Shown one piece after another: positions 44,181 through 52,893 of a stretch of 64,000 nucleotides of DNA; the first letter of the stretch is position 1, and each line of letters opens with the position of its first letter. This stretch comes from an uncultured Eubacteriales bacterium (GTDB lineage Bacteria; Bacillota; Clostridia; Oscillospirales; CAG-382), in the NCBI GenBank assembly GCA_934502885.1, contig CAKSUT010000009.1, forward strand, positions 1-64,000, read 5' to 3'. The notes beneath the pieces are model-generated. The model had not been told where the DNA came from. It saw only the letters and a program-made list of their open reading frames with translations, and did no database searches. A program made the position numbers and the translations under genes.

Positions 44181-46952
44181 TCAGATATCCTCAAGCTCAG
44201 CTGTCATGACTGCCGCACCTCTTACTCCGGGGTGATCCGGCGACACGGTGCAGATAATATAAAGTTTGCCGTTTGCCTCATACGCACATGGGTACATCCA
44301 TTCACAGCCGCAGCCGAGGTCGCCGCAGAAGCCGCTTTGGAGAATATACCCTTTATCGAATTTCATTTCGCCCTTTCGGCTGAAAAGAATGTAGAGTGTA
44401 AAGCGCTTCGGGTCGAGGTTACCGATAACGTAATTTCTGCCGTCGGATAGAGTGCCTGAATATATCTTCGAGTTTGCAAACGGTATATCGGACGCATAAG
44501 CGCCGCTCCAATTTTCTCCGCCGTCTTCGGAAATATAGACGGTCGGCACGTTTGTCACGTCGTTTCGGCAGAAAGCGTAAACGGTGTTTCCCTGCGCTAT
44601 GAGCGTGACCTCGGGGCAAATGTACTCCGAGCCGTCGGGGAGGTATTTATCGGGTGCGATTTTCACGACACGCCACTCCGAATCTATCCTTCCGCTGTCT
44701 GAAATCAGCACTGCCGGTATCTGCGGAAAGCCGTCAAGGCTCTCGGCGATACGTCCGCCGATTATCAGCTTGCCGCCGTCGGTGCGGTAAACGTTTGTAT
44801 TGAGCTTGAAGGGGAGCGCAGTTGACCTGACGAACGTAAAACCGCAGGTGTCCTCATCGTAAACGTAAAGGTCGAGGGAGTGAATATGATCCGCCGAAAC
44901 CATGCTGTTTAAAAGCATATAGAGCTTGCCGCCGTCCTCTCCGAAAACGGGTGGACAGTAAAGAAGCTTGCCGCTTGTATCTTCGACGACAACTTCGGGT
45001 TCGCTCCATGTTGCGCCGCCGTCGTCGGAAACTGCGAATCTTATGGGTGTGTGACCGAAAAGCTCCGTTTTCCTGTTGTTGTACCACGCCGCAAACAGCT
45101 TGCCTTTGTGTTCGATTATCGCCGCTTCGTGAAGGAATAAATACTCTTCTGTGGGCTTTGATACAAAATACGTTTTAAGCTTGCCGCATTTTTCGAGACT
45201 GCTTATATCCGTACACAGAAAGTCGGTTTTCTGAAGCATACTTTTCAAAATGGCACTTTTTTCGTCTTTGCGGTTACTCCTTATCAGGTTGCGGTACATT
45301 TCGGGCGATATTTTCACGGCTTGCAGGAAAACCTCGGAGAAATAGCTTGCGCCGCCGAAACCGCACTCGTGTGCGATTTCGGTGATTTTTTTGTCGCTGT
45401 CGGCGAGAAGCTTTTTCGCCTTTTCAATTTTAAGGTGATTTCGCCATGCGGTGAGCGTCATATTCGTTGACTTCTTGAATATGTGGCAGAGGTAATATTT
45501 GCTCATATTCATGCTGTCGGCGATTTCGTCAAGTGCGGCACTCCGACCGTCGCTCTCATTCTCTTCGATATATTTCTTTATACGCGAAACGACCGGGAGT
45601 TCGTCGGCTGTAATATCACCGCTTTCCGACGACACACTCCGTATGAGCCGCAAAAGCTCGCACACCGTGTTGTCCCTGTCCGCACAGCCGCTTTCAAGCT
45701 TCTCTATGAGTCTGTCCATGCGCTGTCTGTCAAGCTTGTACATATTCATGCAGTTTATGCCGTAGTTTTCAAAGAGGGCGCTTACTATGTCGTCGGTACT
45801 CATGCTGCGTGCGATTTCGGCAAATTTCGCTTCGCCGTACTTTTTAATCTCACCGTAAGGATTTGTGTTTTCGCCGCAGTAGCCTCCGAGCTTTGACGCA
45901 ACAACCTTGAGCCTGCTGTCTTTGCAGACGATGTGACCTGCGATTATGTCCTCCTCCTTGATTTTCGCAAGGAGAATTTCGCGCGCATGCGAGTACGCAC
46001 CCTCAAGTGATTTTTCACAACAGCCTCTGTCGCGGTCGTAGGTGATATAAATATAACCGTCGTCCGCTTCCTTGGCGTCGGGATATGAGACGTAATCTCT
46101 TTCGTCTAAAAGAAGGCTGTGTTTCCAGGTTGCGCCGTCGTCCTCCGAGAGGAGTGCTGTCAGATTGTTTCTGCCCTTAAAGTTAACGTGATTTATCAAA
46201 AGTATTCTCCCGGAGGAAAGTCTGCGTATGTGAAAGCGTGAGCAAGGACCGCCGAGACCGCTGTCCTTTGCCGGTGTCCACGTAACACCGCCGTCGTATG
46301 AATACGACACCGCAATGCCGTAAAATGTGCGTATGAACATAGCGAGTCTGTCGTCGTTAAGCTCAAGTATCATATGCTCATCAAACGAACGCTCAGGTGC
46401 GGAGATGCCGCCGAGCTTGCGGAGGCTCTTGCCGTCGTCGATGCTCAGATATGCAAACGCACGGTCATCCTGATCGTCGGAATTTTTCACACCGCTCGGC
46501 ATAAAGCCGTATTTCCACACGGCAATCGGGAACAGCCACTCGCCGTTTTTCGTAACGGTCGGTTTGTTCATCATGACATCGCCGCCGATGCGCACGGGTG
46601 CGTGCCATTTAAGCACTTCGGCGTCAGGATCGTCGCACACCGCGGCATAGACGCCGCCGTTCGGCGAACACGCCCACGTGAACCATAGCCTGCCGAGAGG
46701 ATCTATCCAGACGCAGGGGTCAAAGCAACGGTGCTCTTCGAGAAATGCGGCGGCGATCGGCTCGGAAAAGCTTTCGCCGTTATCGTCGGATTTTATGAGT
46801 GCGGCATAGTTCCCAATTCCCTCAAGAGTTTCTCCGGAATAGAAGGAAATAAAAATTCTGCCCTTGCGTGTCACTTCAATACTCGGTATGCCCTGCCAGA
46901 GACGGTTTTCGGTGCGGTAAGCTTTCAGCTCCTCGTGAGATGTAATAAGCAT
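44181..46952 (-). CDS. sialidase-like propeller / AraC-type HTH / sialidase-like propeller fusion
   Basis: A 923-residue protein with a unique order. Residues 1-340 are a BNR/Asp-box beta-propeller (Asp boxes SDDNGESFS, SYDGGVTWT, SEDDGATWK). A helical linker follows (355-440). An AraC helix-turn-helix domain is at about 455-560 (YYLCHIFKKSTNMTLTAWR; ITEIAHECGFGGASYFSEVF). Residues 590-923 form a second propeller (SDDGGATWSEP, SEDGGENWS). The sialidase FRIP motif is QGIP in the first propeller: the catalytic arginine is missing. The second begins LHEAAIIEHKGKLFAAW. The start at 46952 is fixed by AAAGGAG; no signal peptide, so it is cytoplasmic. It is predicted to be a one-component regulator sensing a sialic-acid-like or other glycan ligand. 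Own promoter (46987-47015); no neighbouring target is obvious. Confidence 0.88.
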   Translation of the reverse strand: MLITSHEELKAYRTENRLWQGIPSIEVTRKGRIFISFYSGETLEGIGNYAALIKSDDNGESFSEPIAAAFLEEHRCFDPCVWIDPLGRLWFTWACSPNGGVYAAVCDDPDAEVLKWHAPVRIGGDVMMNKPTVTKNGEWLFPIAVWKYGFMPSGVKNSDDQDDRAFAYLSIDDGKSLRKLGGISAPERSFDEHMILELNDDRLAMFIRTFYGIAVSYSYDGGVTWTPAKDSGLGGPCSRFHIRRLSSGRILLINHVNFKGRNNLTALLSEDDGATWKHSLLLDERDYVSYPDAKEADDGYIYITYDRDRGCCEKSLEGAYSHAREILLAKIKEEDIIAGHIVCKDSRLKVVASKLGGYCGENTNPYGEIKKYGEAKFAEIARSMSTDDIVSALFENYGINCMNMYKLDRQRMDRLIEKLESGCADRDNTVCELLRLIRSVSSESGDITADELPVVSRIKKYIEENESDGRSAALDEIADSMNMSKYYLCHIFKKSTNMTLTAWRNHLKIEKAKKLLADSDKKITEIAHECGFGGASYFSEVFLQAVKISPEMYRNLIRSNRKDEKSAILKSMLQKTDFLCTDISSLEKCGKLKTYFVSKPTEEYLFLHEAAIIEHKGKLFAAWYNNRKTELFGHTPIRFAVSDDGGATWSEPEVVVEDTSGKLLYCPPVFGEDGGKLYMLLNSMVSADHIHSLDLYVYDEDTCGFTFVRSTALPFKLNTNVYRTDGGKLIIGGRIAESLDGFPQIPAVLISDSGRIDSEWRVVKIAPDKYLPDGSEYICPEVTLIAQGNTVYAFCRNDVTNVPTVYISEDGGENWSGAYASDIPFANSKIYSGTLSDGRNYVIGNLDPKRFTLYILFSRKGEMKFDKGYILQSGFCGDLGCGCEWMYPCAYEANGKLYIICTVSPDHPGVRGAAVMTAELEDI

Positions 46953-46986
46953 GAGAAAACTCCTTTGCATTGATTTTTGCAGTGTC

Positions 46987-47015
46987 ATTTTACCACAACG
47001 CACTGTCTTTGTCTA
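46987..47015 (-). promoter_or_regulatory. promoter of the propeller-AraC gene
   Basis: Minus strand TAGACA (47010-47015), 17-base spacer ending TGTGG, TAAAAT (46987-46992). The leader is short, about 25-30 bases. Confidence 0.7.
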
Positions 47016-47031
47016 TAACACGATTGCGCAA

Positions 47032-47065
47032 AAAAAGGAGTCCAAACTTTTTTGGACTCCTTTTT
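47032..47065 (-). terminator. terminator of the decarboxylase operon
   Basis: AAAAAGGAGTCCAAA (47032-47046) pairs perfectly with TTTGGACTCCTTTTT (47051-47065). T-rich on both sides, so it insulates oadA from the propeller-AraC promoter. Confidence 0.9.
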
Positions 47066-47079
47066 ACAACAGACCGCCA

Positions 47080-48477
47080 TCAGACGGAATGGATCTTCTT
47101 TTCCTCGTTCGAGTTTGTCTCATCGAGCTTGTACTTTTCAGCCTTTCTGTGCTTGAAGTACTTTATCGCAACCTGATCGAAGAGTGCGTAGGAGAGTACG
47201 TCCTCGTCCTGCTCCATGTACTCGGCGATCTGTTTTCTGAGGTTGTCAAGTTCGGGCTTGAGAGCGTCTGCCGGACGGCCGGTGATGGGAGACTCGTTGC
47301 CGATTATCTTCTTTCTGAACTCGGGCTTGATCTCAACCGGCGTCTTGCCGTATTCGCCTCTTACAAGGCCCTTGAATTCCTTTGTGACCATCTTGTATCT
47401 CTCGCCCATGATTACATTCATAACCGCCTGAGTACCGACGATCTGCGAGGTGGGAGTTACGAGCGGAGGGAAGCCTGCGTCCTCTCTTACTCTCGGCACT
47501 TCGGCAAGAACCTCGTCTAACTTGTCGGACTTGTTTGCCTGCTTGAGCTGAGATACGAGGTTAGAGAGCATTCCGCCGGGAACCTGATAAAGGAGAGCGT
47601 TTACGTCAACCTTGAGAACCTTCGGGTCGAGAAGTCCGGTGTCGAGGTACTTCTGACGGAGGGGAGCGAACATCTTGCAAACCTTGTCAAGCTTGCCGAG
47701 GTCGAGTCCCGTGTCGTACTCCGTGCCTGCGAGAGCCGCAACTACAGGCTCTGTAGGAGGCTGGGACGTACCCATTGCCAAGGGAGAGATAGCGGTATCG
47801 ACTATGTCAACACCTGCTTCGACCGCCTTCATGAGAGTCATGGAAGCAAGACCGGAGGTATAGTGAGTGTGGAGCTGTATCGGAATCTTTACGCTTGCCT
47901 TAAGCTCCTTGACAAGGTCATACGCCTCATAGGGCTTGAGAAGACCTGCCATGTCCTTGATGCAGATGGAGTCAGCACCCATGGATTCGAGCTGCTTTGC
48001 GTACTTTGCGAAGTATGCGTTGTTGAAAACGGGTCCCGTCGTGTAGGAGATAGCCGCCTGAACGTGACCGCCCTCCTTCTTTGTAGCCTCGATTGCGGTC
48101 TTGAGGTTTCTCGGGTCGTTGAGTGCATCGAATATCCTGATGATGTCTATACCGTTTGCTATGGACTTCTGAACGAAGTACTTTACAACGTCGTCCGCAT
48201 AGTGGCGGTAGCCGAGGATGTTCTGACCTCTGAAAAGCATCTGGAGCTTTGTGTTCTTGACGTTCTCACGGATTATTCTGAGTCTCTGCCACGGGTCTTC
48301 GTTGAGGAAGCGCAGACAAGCGTCGAACGTAGCACCGCCCCATACTTCCATTGCGTAGTATCCCACATCGTCGAGAAGAGGGAGAATGGGAAGCATTTCG
48401 TCGGTAGTCATTCTGGTTGCGATGAGCGACTGATGAGCGTCGCGCAGCGCAGTTTCCATAATTTTAACTTTAGCCAT
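47080..48477 (-). CDS. oadA: oxaloacetate decarboxylase alpha / transcarboxylase 5S-type subunit
   Basis: A 465-residue carboxyltransferase of the HMG-CoA-lyase-like family: it transfers carboxyl between oxaloacetate (or pyruvate) and biotin. ETALRDAHQSL near the start, IKDMAGLL and HTHYTSG in the barrel (His-His metal site) and the TPTSQIVGTQAV segment are diagnostic. It ends without a biotinyl domain; the carrier is a separate gene upstream. The start at 48477 is set by GAAAGGATAAACG. Last gene of the operon. In Propionibacterium the equivalent 5S subunit works with a 12S and a 1.3S subunit, all of which are present here. Confidence 0.92.
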   Translation of the reverse strand: MAKVKIMETALRDAHQSLIATRMTTDEMLPILPLLDDVGYYAMEVWGGATFDACLRFLNEDPWQRLRIIRENVKNTKLQMLFRGQNILGYRHYADDVVKYFVQKSIANGIDIIRIFDALNDPRNLKTAIEATKKEGGHVQAAISYTTGPVFNNAYFAKYAKQLESMGADSICIKDMAGLLKPYEAYDLVKELKASVKIPIQLHTHYTSGLASMTLMKAVEAGVDIVDTAISPLAMGTSQPPTEPVVAALAGTEYDTGLDLGKLDKVCKMFAPLRQKYLDTGLLDPKVLKVDVNALLYQVPGGMLSNLVSQLKQANKSDKLDEVLAEVPRVREDAGFPPLVTPTSQIVGTQAVMNVIMGERYKMVTKEFKGLVRGEYGKTPVEIKPEFRKKIIGNESPITGRPADALKPELDNLRKQIAEYMEQDEDVLSYALFDQVAIKYFKHRKAEKYKLDETNSNEEKKIHSV

Positions 48478-48513
48478 ATCGTTTATCCTTTCCTGAAGGT
48501 AAAACTTCAAATA

Positions 48514-49734
48514 TTACTTAGCGAAGGACGCAAGGAACACGCCTGCCGCAACGGCGGAACCGATAACGCCGGCAACGTTCGGACCCATTGCGTGCATGAG
48601 AAGGAAGTTCGAGGGGTTATCCTTCTGACCGACAACCTGGGAAACACGAGCCGCCATAGGAACGGCGGAAACGCCTGCGGAACCGATAAGGGGATTGATC
48701 TTGCCGCCGGTTATTGCGCACATTACCTTTCCGAAGAGAACGCCGCCGAAGGTAGCGAAGCAGAAAGCGAGAAGTCCGAGACCGATGATGAGAAGGGTCT
48801 TTGTGGAGAGGAAGGTCTCAGCGTCTGCGGTAACGCCTACGGATACGCCGAGGAATATAGTTACGATGTTGATAAGCTCATTCTGAGCAGTCTTGGAAAG
48901 TCTGTCGGTAACACCGCAAACGTTGAGAAGGTTTCCGAGCATAAGGAAGCCTACAAGGGGAGCGGCGTCGGGGAGGAGAAGCGCCACGATTGCGGCAACG
49001 ACTATCGGGAATACAACCTTCTCGACCTGAGAAACGGGACGGAGAGTACTCATTACGATGCATCTTTCTCTCTTGGAGGTCATAGCTCTCATTATCGGAG
49101 GCTGAATGATCGGCACGAGCGCCATGTAGGAATAAGCCGCAACAGCGATTGCGCCCAGAAGCGCCGGAGCGAGGGTCTTTGTGACGTAAATAGCCGTAGG
49201 ACCGTCAGCACCGCCGATGATACCGATGGAAGCCGCTTCAAGGGGAGTAAATCCTGCTACGAGAGCAAGAACGAACGCAACGTAGATACCGAACTGCGCC
49301 GCCGCACCGAGAAGAAGCGACTTGGGGTTTGCTATAAGGGGAGTGAAGTCCGTCATTGCGCCGACTCCGAGGAATATCAGCGACGGATAAATGCCGAGCT
49401 TTACGCCGAGGTAGAGGAAGTCCATAAGACCGCCCTTGTCAATTACCTCCTGAATGAGGAAGAGGTGACCGAAGCTCGGGTCTTCGTGAATAAACAGATC
49501 CATGTGGAAAAGGTTTGCGCCTGGGAGGTTTGCAAGGAGCATACCGAACGCTATCGGGAGAAGAAGAAGAGGTTCAAACTTCTTGCCGATTGCAAGGTAC
49601 ATAAGTATTGCCACAATAACGTACATGGCAATTGTCTTCAAGAATTCGAGGTCAAGCGCACCGCCCGTGGGGTAGAGCATTTTGTAGATACCCGTGGATT
49701 CCCACAGGTTCAAAAGACTGTCAACAAAATTCAT
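48514..49734 (-). CDS. oadB: sodium-pumping decarboxylase beta subunit
   Basis: A 406-residue polytopic membrane protein. It decarboxylates carboxybiotin and couples this to Na+ export. The GGADGPTAIYVTKTLAP segment with the sodium-site aspartate is present, as are the NLLNVCGVTDRLS and SAVPMAARV segments. At least nine hydrophobic helices. AGGAGG supports the start. Preceded by the biotin carrier and followed by oadA. Confidence 0.95.
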   Translation of the reverse strand: MNFVDSLLNLWESTGIYKMLYPTGGALDLEFLKTIAMYVIVAILMYLAIGKKFEPLLLLPIAFGMLLANLPGANLFHMDLFIHEDPSFGHLFLIQEVIDKGGLMDFLYLGVKLGIYPSLIFLGVGAMTDFTPLIANPKSLLLGAAAQFGIYVAFVLALVAGFTPLEAASIGIIGGADGPTAIYVTKTLAPALLGAIAVAAYSYMALVPIIQPPIMRAMTSKRERCIVMSTLRPVSQVEKVVFPIVVAAIVALLLPDAAPLVGFLMLGNLLNVCGVTDRLSKTAQNELINIVTIFLGVSVGVTADAETFLSTKTLLIIGLGLLAFCFATFGGVLFGKVMCAITGGKINPLIGSAGVSAVPMAARVSQVVGQKDNPSNFLLMHAMGPNVAGVIGSAVAAGVFLASFAK

Positions 49735-49767
49735 TGTAATCTGCCTCCTAATTTATTTATGCGGAGC

Positions 49768-50184
49768 TTATGCGATTGTAGCGAGAACGTCGCCTGCGTT
49801 TACGCTGCTGCCCTTTTGTGCGGCAACGGAGGTAATCTTGCCGTCCTTGGGAGCGAGGATCTCGTTCTCCATCTTCATAGCTTCGATGATGCAGATGATG
49901 TCGCCCTTCTTTACGGACGCGCCGCTTGCAACCTTAACGTCGAGAATCGTGCCGTTGAGAGGAGCGGAAATCTTTTCGCCTGCGCCGTTTGCGACGGGTG
50001 CCGGTGCTGCCGCCGGTGCCGGTGCTGCTGCAGGTGCGGGAGCTGCCGCTACGGGAGCCGGTGCCGCTACGGGTGCGGGAGCCGCTACGGGGATTGCTAC
50101 GGGTGCCGCAACTGCGCCGCCTACTTCTTCAACCACTACACTGTATACGTTTCCGTTTACTGTTACATTATACTGCTTTGCCAT
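49768..50184 (-). CDS. biotin carboxyl carrier protein
   Basis: A 138-residue carrier. The N-terminal strand MAKQYNVTVNGNVYSVVVEE is followed by an Ala/Pro/Val-rich flexible linker (about 25-68) and a biotinyl domain with the attachment motif EAMKMENE; the biotinylated lysine is near residue 104. It carries the carboxyl group between the soluble transferases and OadB. Equivalent to the 1.3S subunit of transcarboxylase. GGAGAAAAGGAG supports the start. Confidence 0.93.
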   Translation of the reverse strand: MAKQYNVTVNGNVYSVVVEEVGGAVAAPVAIPVAAPAPVAAPAPVAAAPAPAAAPAPAAAPAPVANGAGEKISAPLNGTILDVKVASGASVKKGDIICIIEAMKMENEILAPKDGKITSVAAQKGSSVNAGDVLATIA

Positions 50185-50231
50185 AATAATACTCCTTTTC
50201 TCCGGTCATGCCGGTGTAAAATAAATGTTGT

Positions 50232-50624
50232 TTATCTTCTCTTAAATGAAACCACTCTGAAGCCGCCGACCTCGCCGCTTGCCTTTCTGTAAGCGTGGAT
50301 TGCCGCCGTTATTGCCGCAACAAGCTCCGAGTCGTCGTTTGCCGCCGCTATTGCCGCCGCTATTGCCGCCGCAGTCTCTTCTTCGACGTTTGCCGGAGCC
50401 GCTTTTGCCGCACTCTTTTTCTCTTTGTTCGTGCCGGAGAATACGAGTCTGAATACTTCAAGTATTCCCCAGAGAAGCGCAAGCACGCCGAAAACGACCA
50501 CAAGACCGAACAGTGAAAACTGAAGTCCGTATACGAACGCATCTCCTGCGCTCTCAAAGGGTTTTGTTATGTCGATTTCGAGAGCCTTTGCGGCAACCGA
50601 GTTTACCGTGTTGTACATAAACAT
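50232..50624 (-). CDS. OadG-family decarboxylase gamma subunit, first-type with long tail
   Basis: A 130-residue protein. One membrane helix (about 32-58; GLVVVFGVLALLWGILEVF) is followed by a Lys-rich then Ala-rich tail and a second conserved segment, ELVAAITAAIHAYRK, which is typical of OadG/MmdD tails. It anchors the complex and helps bind the carboxyltransferase. Paralogue of the next gene upstream: residues 20-65 are closely similar. Its ribosome site lies within the upstream gene's end. Confidence 0.85.
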   Translation of the reverse strand: MFMYNTVNSVAAKALEIDITKPFESAGDAFVYGLQFSLFGLVVVFGVLALLWGILEVFRLVFSGTNKEKKSAAKAAPANVEEETAAAIAAAIAAANDDSELVAAITAAIHAYRKASGEVGGFRVVSFKRR

Positions 50625-50625
50625 A

Positions 50626-50874
50626 TTACTTACCGCCTTTCTCGGTGCCTCCTGCGGTATTGCCGTCCTTCGCCTTACCCGTGCCGGAGAATACTATTCT
50701 GAATATTTCGAGTATTCCCCAGAGGAGTGCGAGAACGCCGAATACTACCGCAAGACCGAATAACGAAAAGCGAAGTCCGTAGGAAAGTGCCGAGCCTGCG
50801 TCGTTAAACGGCTTTGTGAAGTCGAGTTCAAGCGCGCGCACACCTATAGTATTTACAACGTTGTATAAAAACAT
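50626..50874 (-). CDS. OadG-family decarboxylase gamma subunit, short copy
   Basis: An 82-residue protein with the same start (MFLYNVVNTIGVRALELDF) and helix (GLAVVFGVLALLWGILEIF) as the next gene, but without the alanine-rich tail. Its stop and the next start are 1 base apart. The duplication may provide two docking subunits for the two carboxyltransferases in the operon. Confidence 0.82.
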   Translation of the reverse strand: MFLYNVVNTIGVRALELDFTKPFNDAGSALSYGLRFSLFGLAVVFGVLALLWGILEIFRIVFSGTGKAKDGNTAGGTEKGGK

Positions 50875-50912
50875 ATCTATTCCTGCCTTTCTTAAGATTC
50901 GGATCCGGCGTC

Positions 50913-52394
50913 TTAAAGAACGTCGTCGAAATCCTTCTTCATGGAAAGCATTTCGAGAGCGGACGCAACCTTACGGCGTGCCATTGCGTAGTCGATAACA
51001 TCATCAATGTCGCCCGTGTTTGCGGCGGCAAGGGGAGAAGCGCATACCGTTTCCCATGCCTCGGAGAGTTCGCCTCTCTTTTCGAGGTTCTTGGAGGCCG
51101 CAAGCTTGTCGCCCCACATAAACTGAACCGCACGCTCAGCCTCCATGACGGAGATTTTCGCACTCGGAAGAGCGTATGCAACGTCAGCGCCGACTGCCTT
51201 GGAGCCGAGAACCGTGAACGCCGCGCCGATGGCGTTTCCTGTGATAAGAGTTACCTTTGCGGAGCTTGTGCAGGCATAGGAGTATGCAAGATCGGACGCC
51301 GCCTTTGCTACCTTGCCGCCCTTTGCCTCGCATTCGTCGCTCATGCCCTCGGAGTTTACGAGAGTGAGAACGGGAATGGAGTAAGCGTCGCAGAGGGAGA
51401 TGAATTCGGTCGCCTTGTTCATGCAGGTTTCGCAGAGTCTGCCGCCTACGGAGATTATGCCGCAGGGAACGCCGCCTACCGAACCGAATGCCGTGAATAC
51501 ATTCTTGCCGATGCCGGCGTAAACCTCGAGAAGCTTCGCACCGTCGGCAAGAACAGCGGCAACTGCCTTGGCGTCGTAGTCCGCCGCATTTGCAGCAGTT
51601 TCAAGCTCGGGAGTAAGTCTGTTGGGATCGTCGGAAATCTCAAGATAAATGTTGTTGTCGAGTCTGTTTGAGGGGAGGTATTCGAGAACCTCTCTTACAG
51701 CCGCAAAAGCCGCCTCTTCGCCCTCGCATACAAATGCCGTAAGACCGTTTGCCGAGGCGCACGAGGACTTGCCGGCGTCCTTTGTCTTGGCGTCGGAGTT
51801 GAGCACCGATGCCGGAGCGAACGAATAGCTTCCGTTCTTCTTCTCCATGACCGTGATGTCGCTCATTGCCGCAATTGCCGCGGTGAGTCCCGAGGTGTTT
51901 CCGCAGATTACCGAAACAAGGGGAACGGAGCCTTTGAGAGAAGCCGTCTTCTTGAGTACTTCGCCGTAAGCGGAAAGCACTTCAACGCCCTCCGTGAGTC
52001 TTGCGCCTGCGGAATCGAATACCGCAACTGCCGGCGCGCCGTTTTTGCGTGCGTTTTCGAGAAGATTTACTATTTTCTTCGCCGCCGCCTTTCCGAAAGA
52101 ACCGAGAGTTCTCGCCATGTCAAAGCTGTAGGCGAAAACAAGACGTCCGTTTATCGAACCGTAACCCGTGATAATACCCTCAAGCTCGCCGCCCTTGGGG
52201 TTCTCGAAGGTCATGGGATTCGACTTGACGAAAGCCGCTGTTTCGGAGAAGGTGTTCTCGTCAAAAAGAATGTTCATGCGCTCGCGGGCACTGAGCTTGC
52301 CGGACTTGTGAAGCGCTTCAACTGCGGAATTGTCGGCGCGAAGCACGCTTTTTTTCGCTTCGTTTAACATATCCGCTCTTTTCTGTGCGTCCAT
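50913..52394 (-). CDS. acyl-CoA carboxyltransferase, methylmalonyl-CoA decarboxylase alpha/12S-type
   Basis: A 493-residue crotonase-fold carboxyltransferase, somewhat divergent. The AVEALHKSGKLSARERMNILFDE start is typical of MmdA, 12S and propionyl-CoA carboxylase beta. FDSAGARLTEGVE (oxyanion/biotin region) and GGVPCGIIS are conserved. It moves the carboxyl group from an acyl-CoA such as methylmalonyl-CoA to biotin. First gene of the operon; GGAGG precedes the ATG. With the 5S-type and carrier subunits it could complete a methylmalonyl-CoA:pyruvate transcarboxylase, or feed OadB directly. The acyl-CoA substrate is inferred. Confidence 0.87.
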   Translation of the reverse strand: MDAQKRADMLNEAKKSVLRADNSAVEALHKSGKLSARERMNILFDENTFSETAAFVKSNPMTFENPKGGELEGIITGYGSINGRLVFAYSFDMARTLGSFGKAAAKKIVNLLENARKNGAPAVAVFDSAGARLTEGVEVLSAYGEVLKKTASLKGSVPLVSVICGNTSGLTAAIAAMSDITVMEKKNGSYSFAPASVLNSDAKTKDAGKSSCASANGLTAFVCEGEEAAFAAVREVLEYLPSNRLDNNIYLEISDDPNRLTPELETAANAADYDAKAVAAVLADGAKLLEVYAGIGKNVFTAFGSVGGVPCGIISVGGRLCETCMNKATEFISLCDAYSIPVLTLVNSEGMSDECEAKGGKVAKAASDLAYSYACTSSAKVTLITGNAIGAAFTVLGSKAVGADVAYALPSAKISVMEAERAVQFMWGDKLAASKNLEKRGELSEAWETVCASPLAAANTGDIDDVIDYAMARRKVASALEMLSMKKDFDDVL

Positions 52395-52530
52395 ATATTT
52401 ACCTCCAAAGTTAAAAATTTAACACATTTTGCCGTGAATAAAAGGGCATCTGCGGCAAAGCGCGGCTTCGGAATAACGGTAAACCACCGCAATCTCACCG
52501 CAAAAAACCACTTCCACCCATTATATTTTT

Positions 52531-52558
52531 ATTATACCACAAGAGGATTTTTTTGCAA
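52531..52558 (-). promoter_or_regulatory. promoter of the carboxyltransferase/sodium-pump operon
   Basis: Minus strand TTGCAA (52553-52558), 16-base spacer ending TTGTGG, TATAAT (52531-52536). The leader is about 130 bases with no recognised element. Confidence 0.7.
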
Positions 52559-52800
52559 GGTTTTTCGGGCGGATTTTACTTTTTATACACTTATTTTATA
52601 CATTTAAAGCGATTTCATGTGTTCCGAGCGCAATTTCCCGTAATACCGTGCGAAAAGGGCGCGAAATCTTAGCGGAATCTTAATGCGGCGTTTGCGGCGC
52701 GTAAAAAAACGAAAAATGAAATACCTATGTCAAAAATGCACAAACAGCCGCCCGCGTTTTTGTTACAAACGCAGAAATTCAGGCATTTTTGTCTGTGTTG

Positions 52801-52829
52801 TTGACTTTGAATGGAAGGTGTGGTATAAT
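52801..52829 (+). promoter_or_regulatory. promoter of the cohesin-dockerin gene
   Basis: TTGACT (52801-52806), 17 bases ending TGTGG, TATAAT (52824-52829). The remainder of the 52395-52893 gap holds nothing else I can support. Confidence 0.8.
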
Positions 52830-52893
52830 CAAAGTAGTGAAACGGGTATTTCATATGTCGTTTTGCAATACTTACATAAAGGAAGGAAACAGT

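Noticed and set aside
46953..47003. A longer start with a hydrophobic N-terminus for the propeller-AraC protein
   Set aside because: The 17 extra residues are basic and lack a proper hydrophobic core, overlap the promoter, and the AAAGGAG site points to 46952.
47863..50292. An 809-codon open frame on the plus strand
   Set aside because: Runs antisense through oadA, oadB and the biotin carrier, ending in a cysteine-glycine-arginine run that mirrors the alanine/proline linker.
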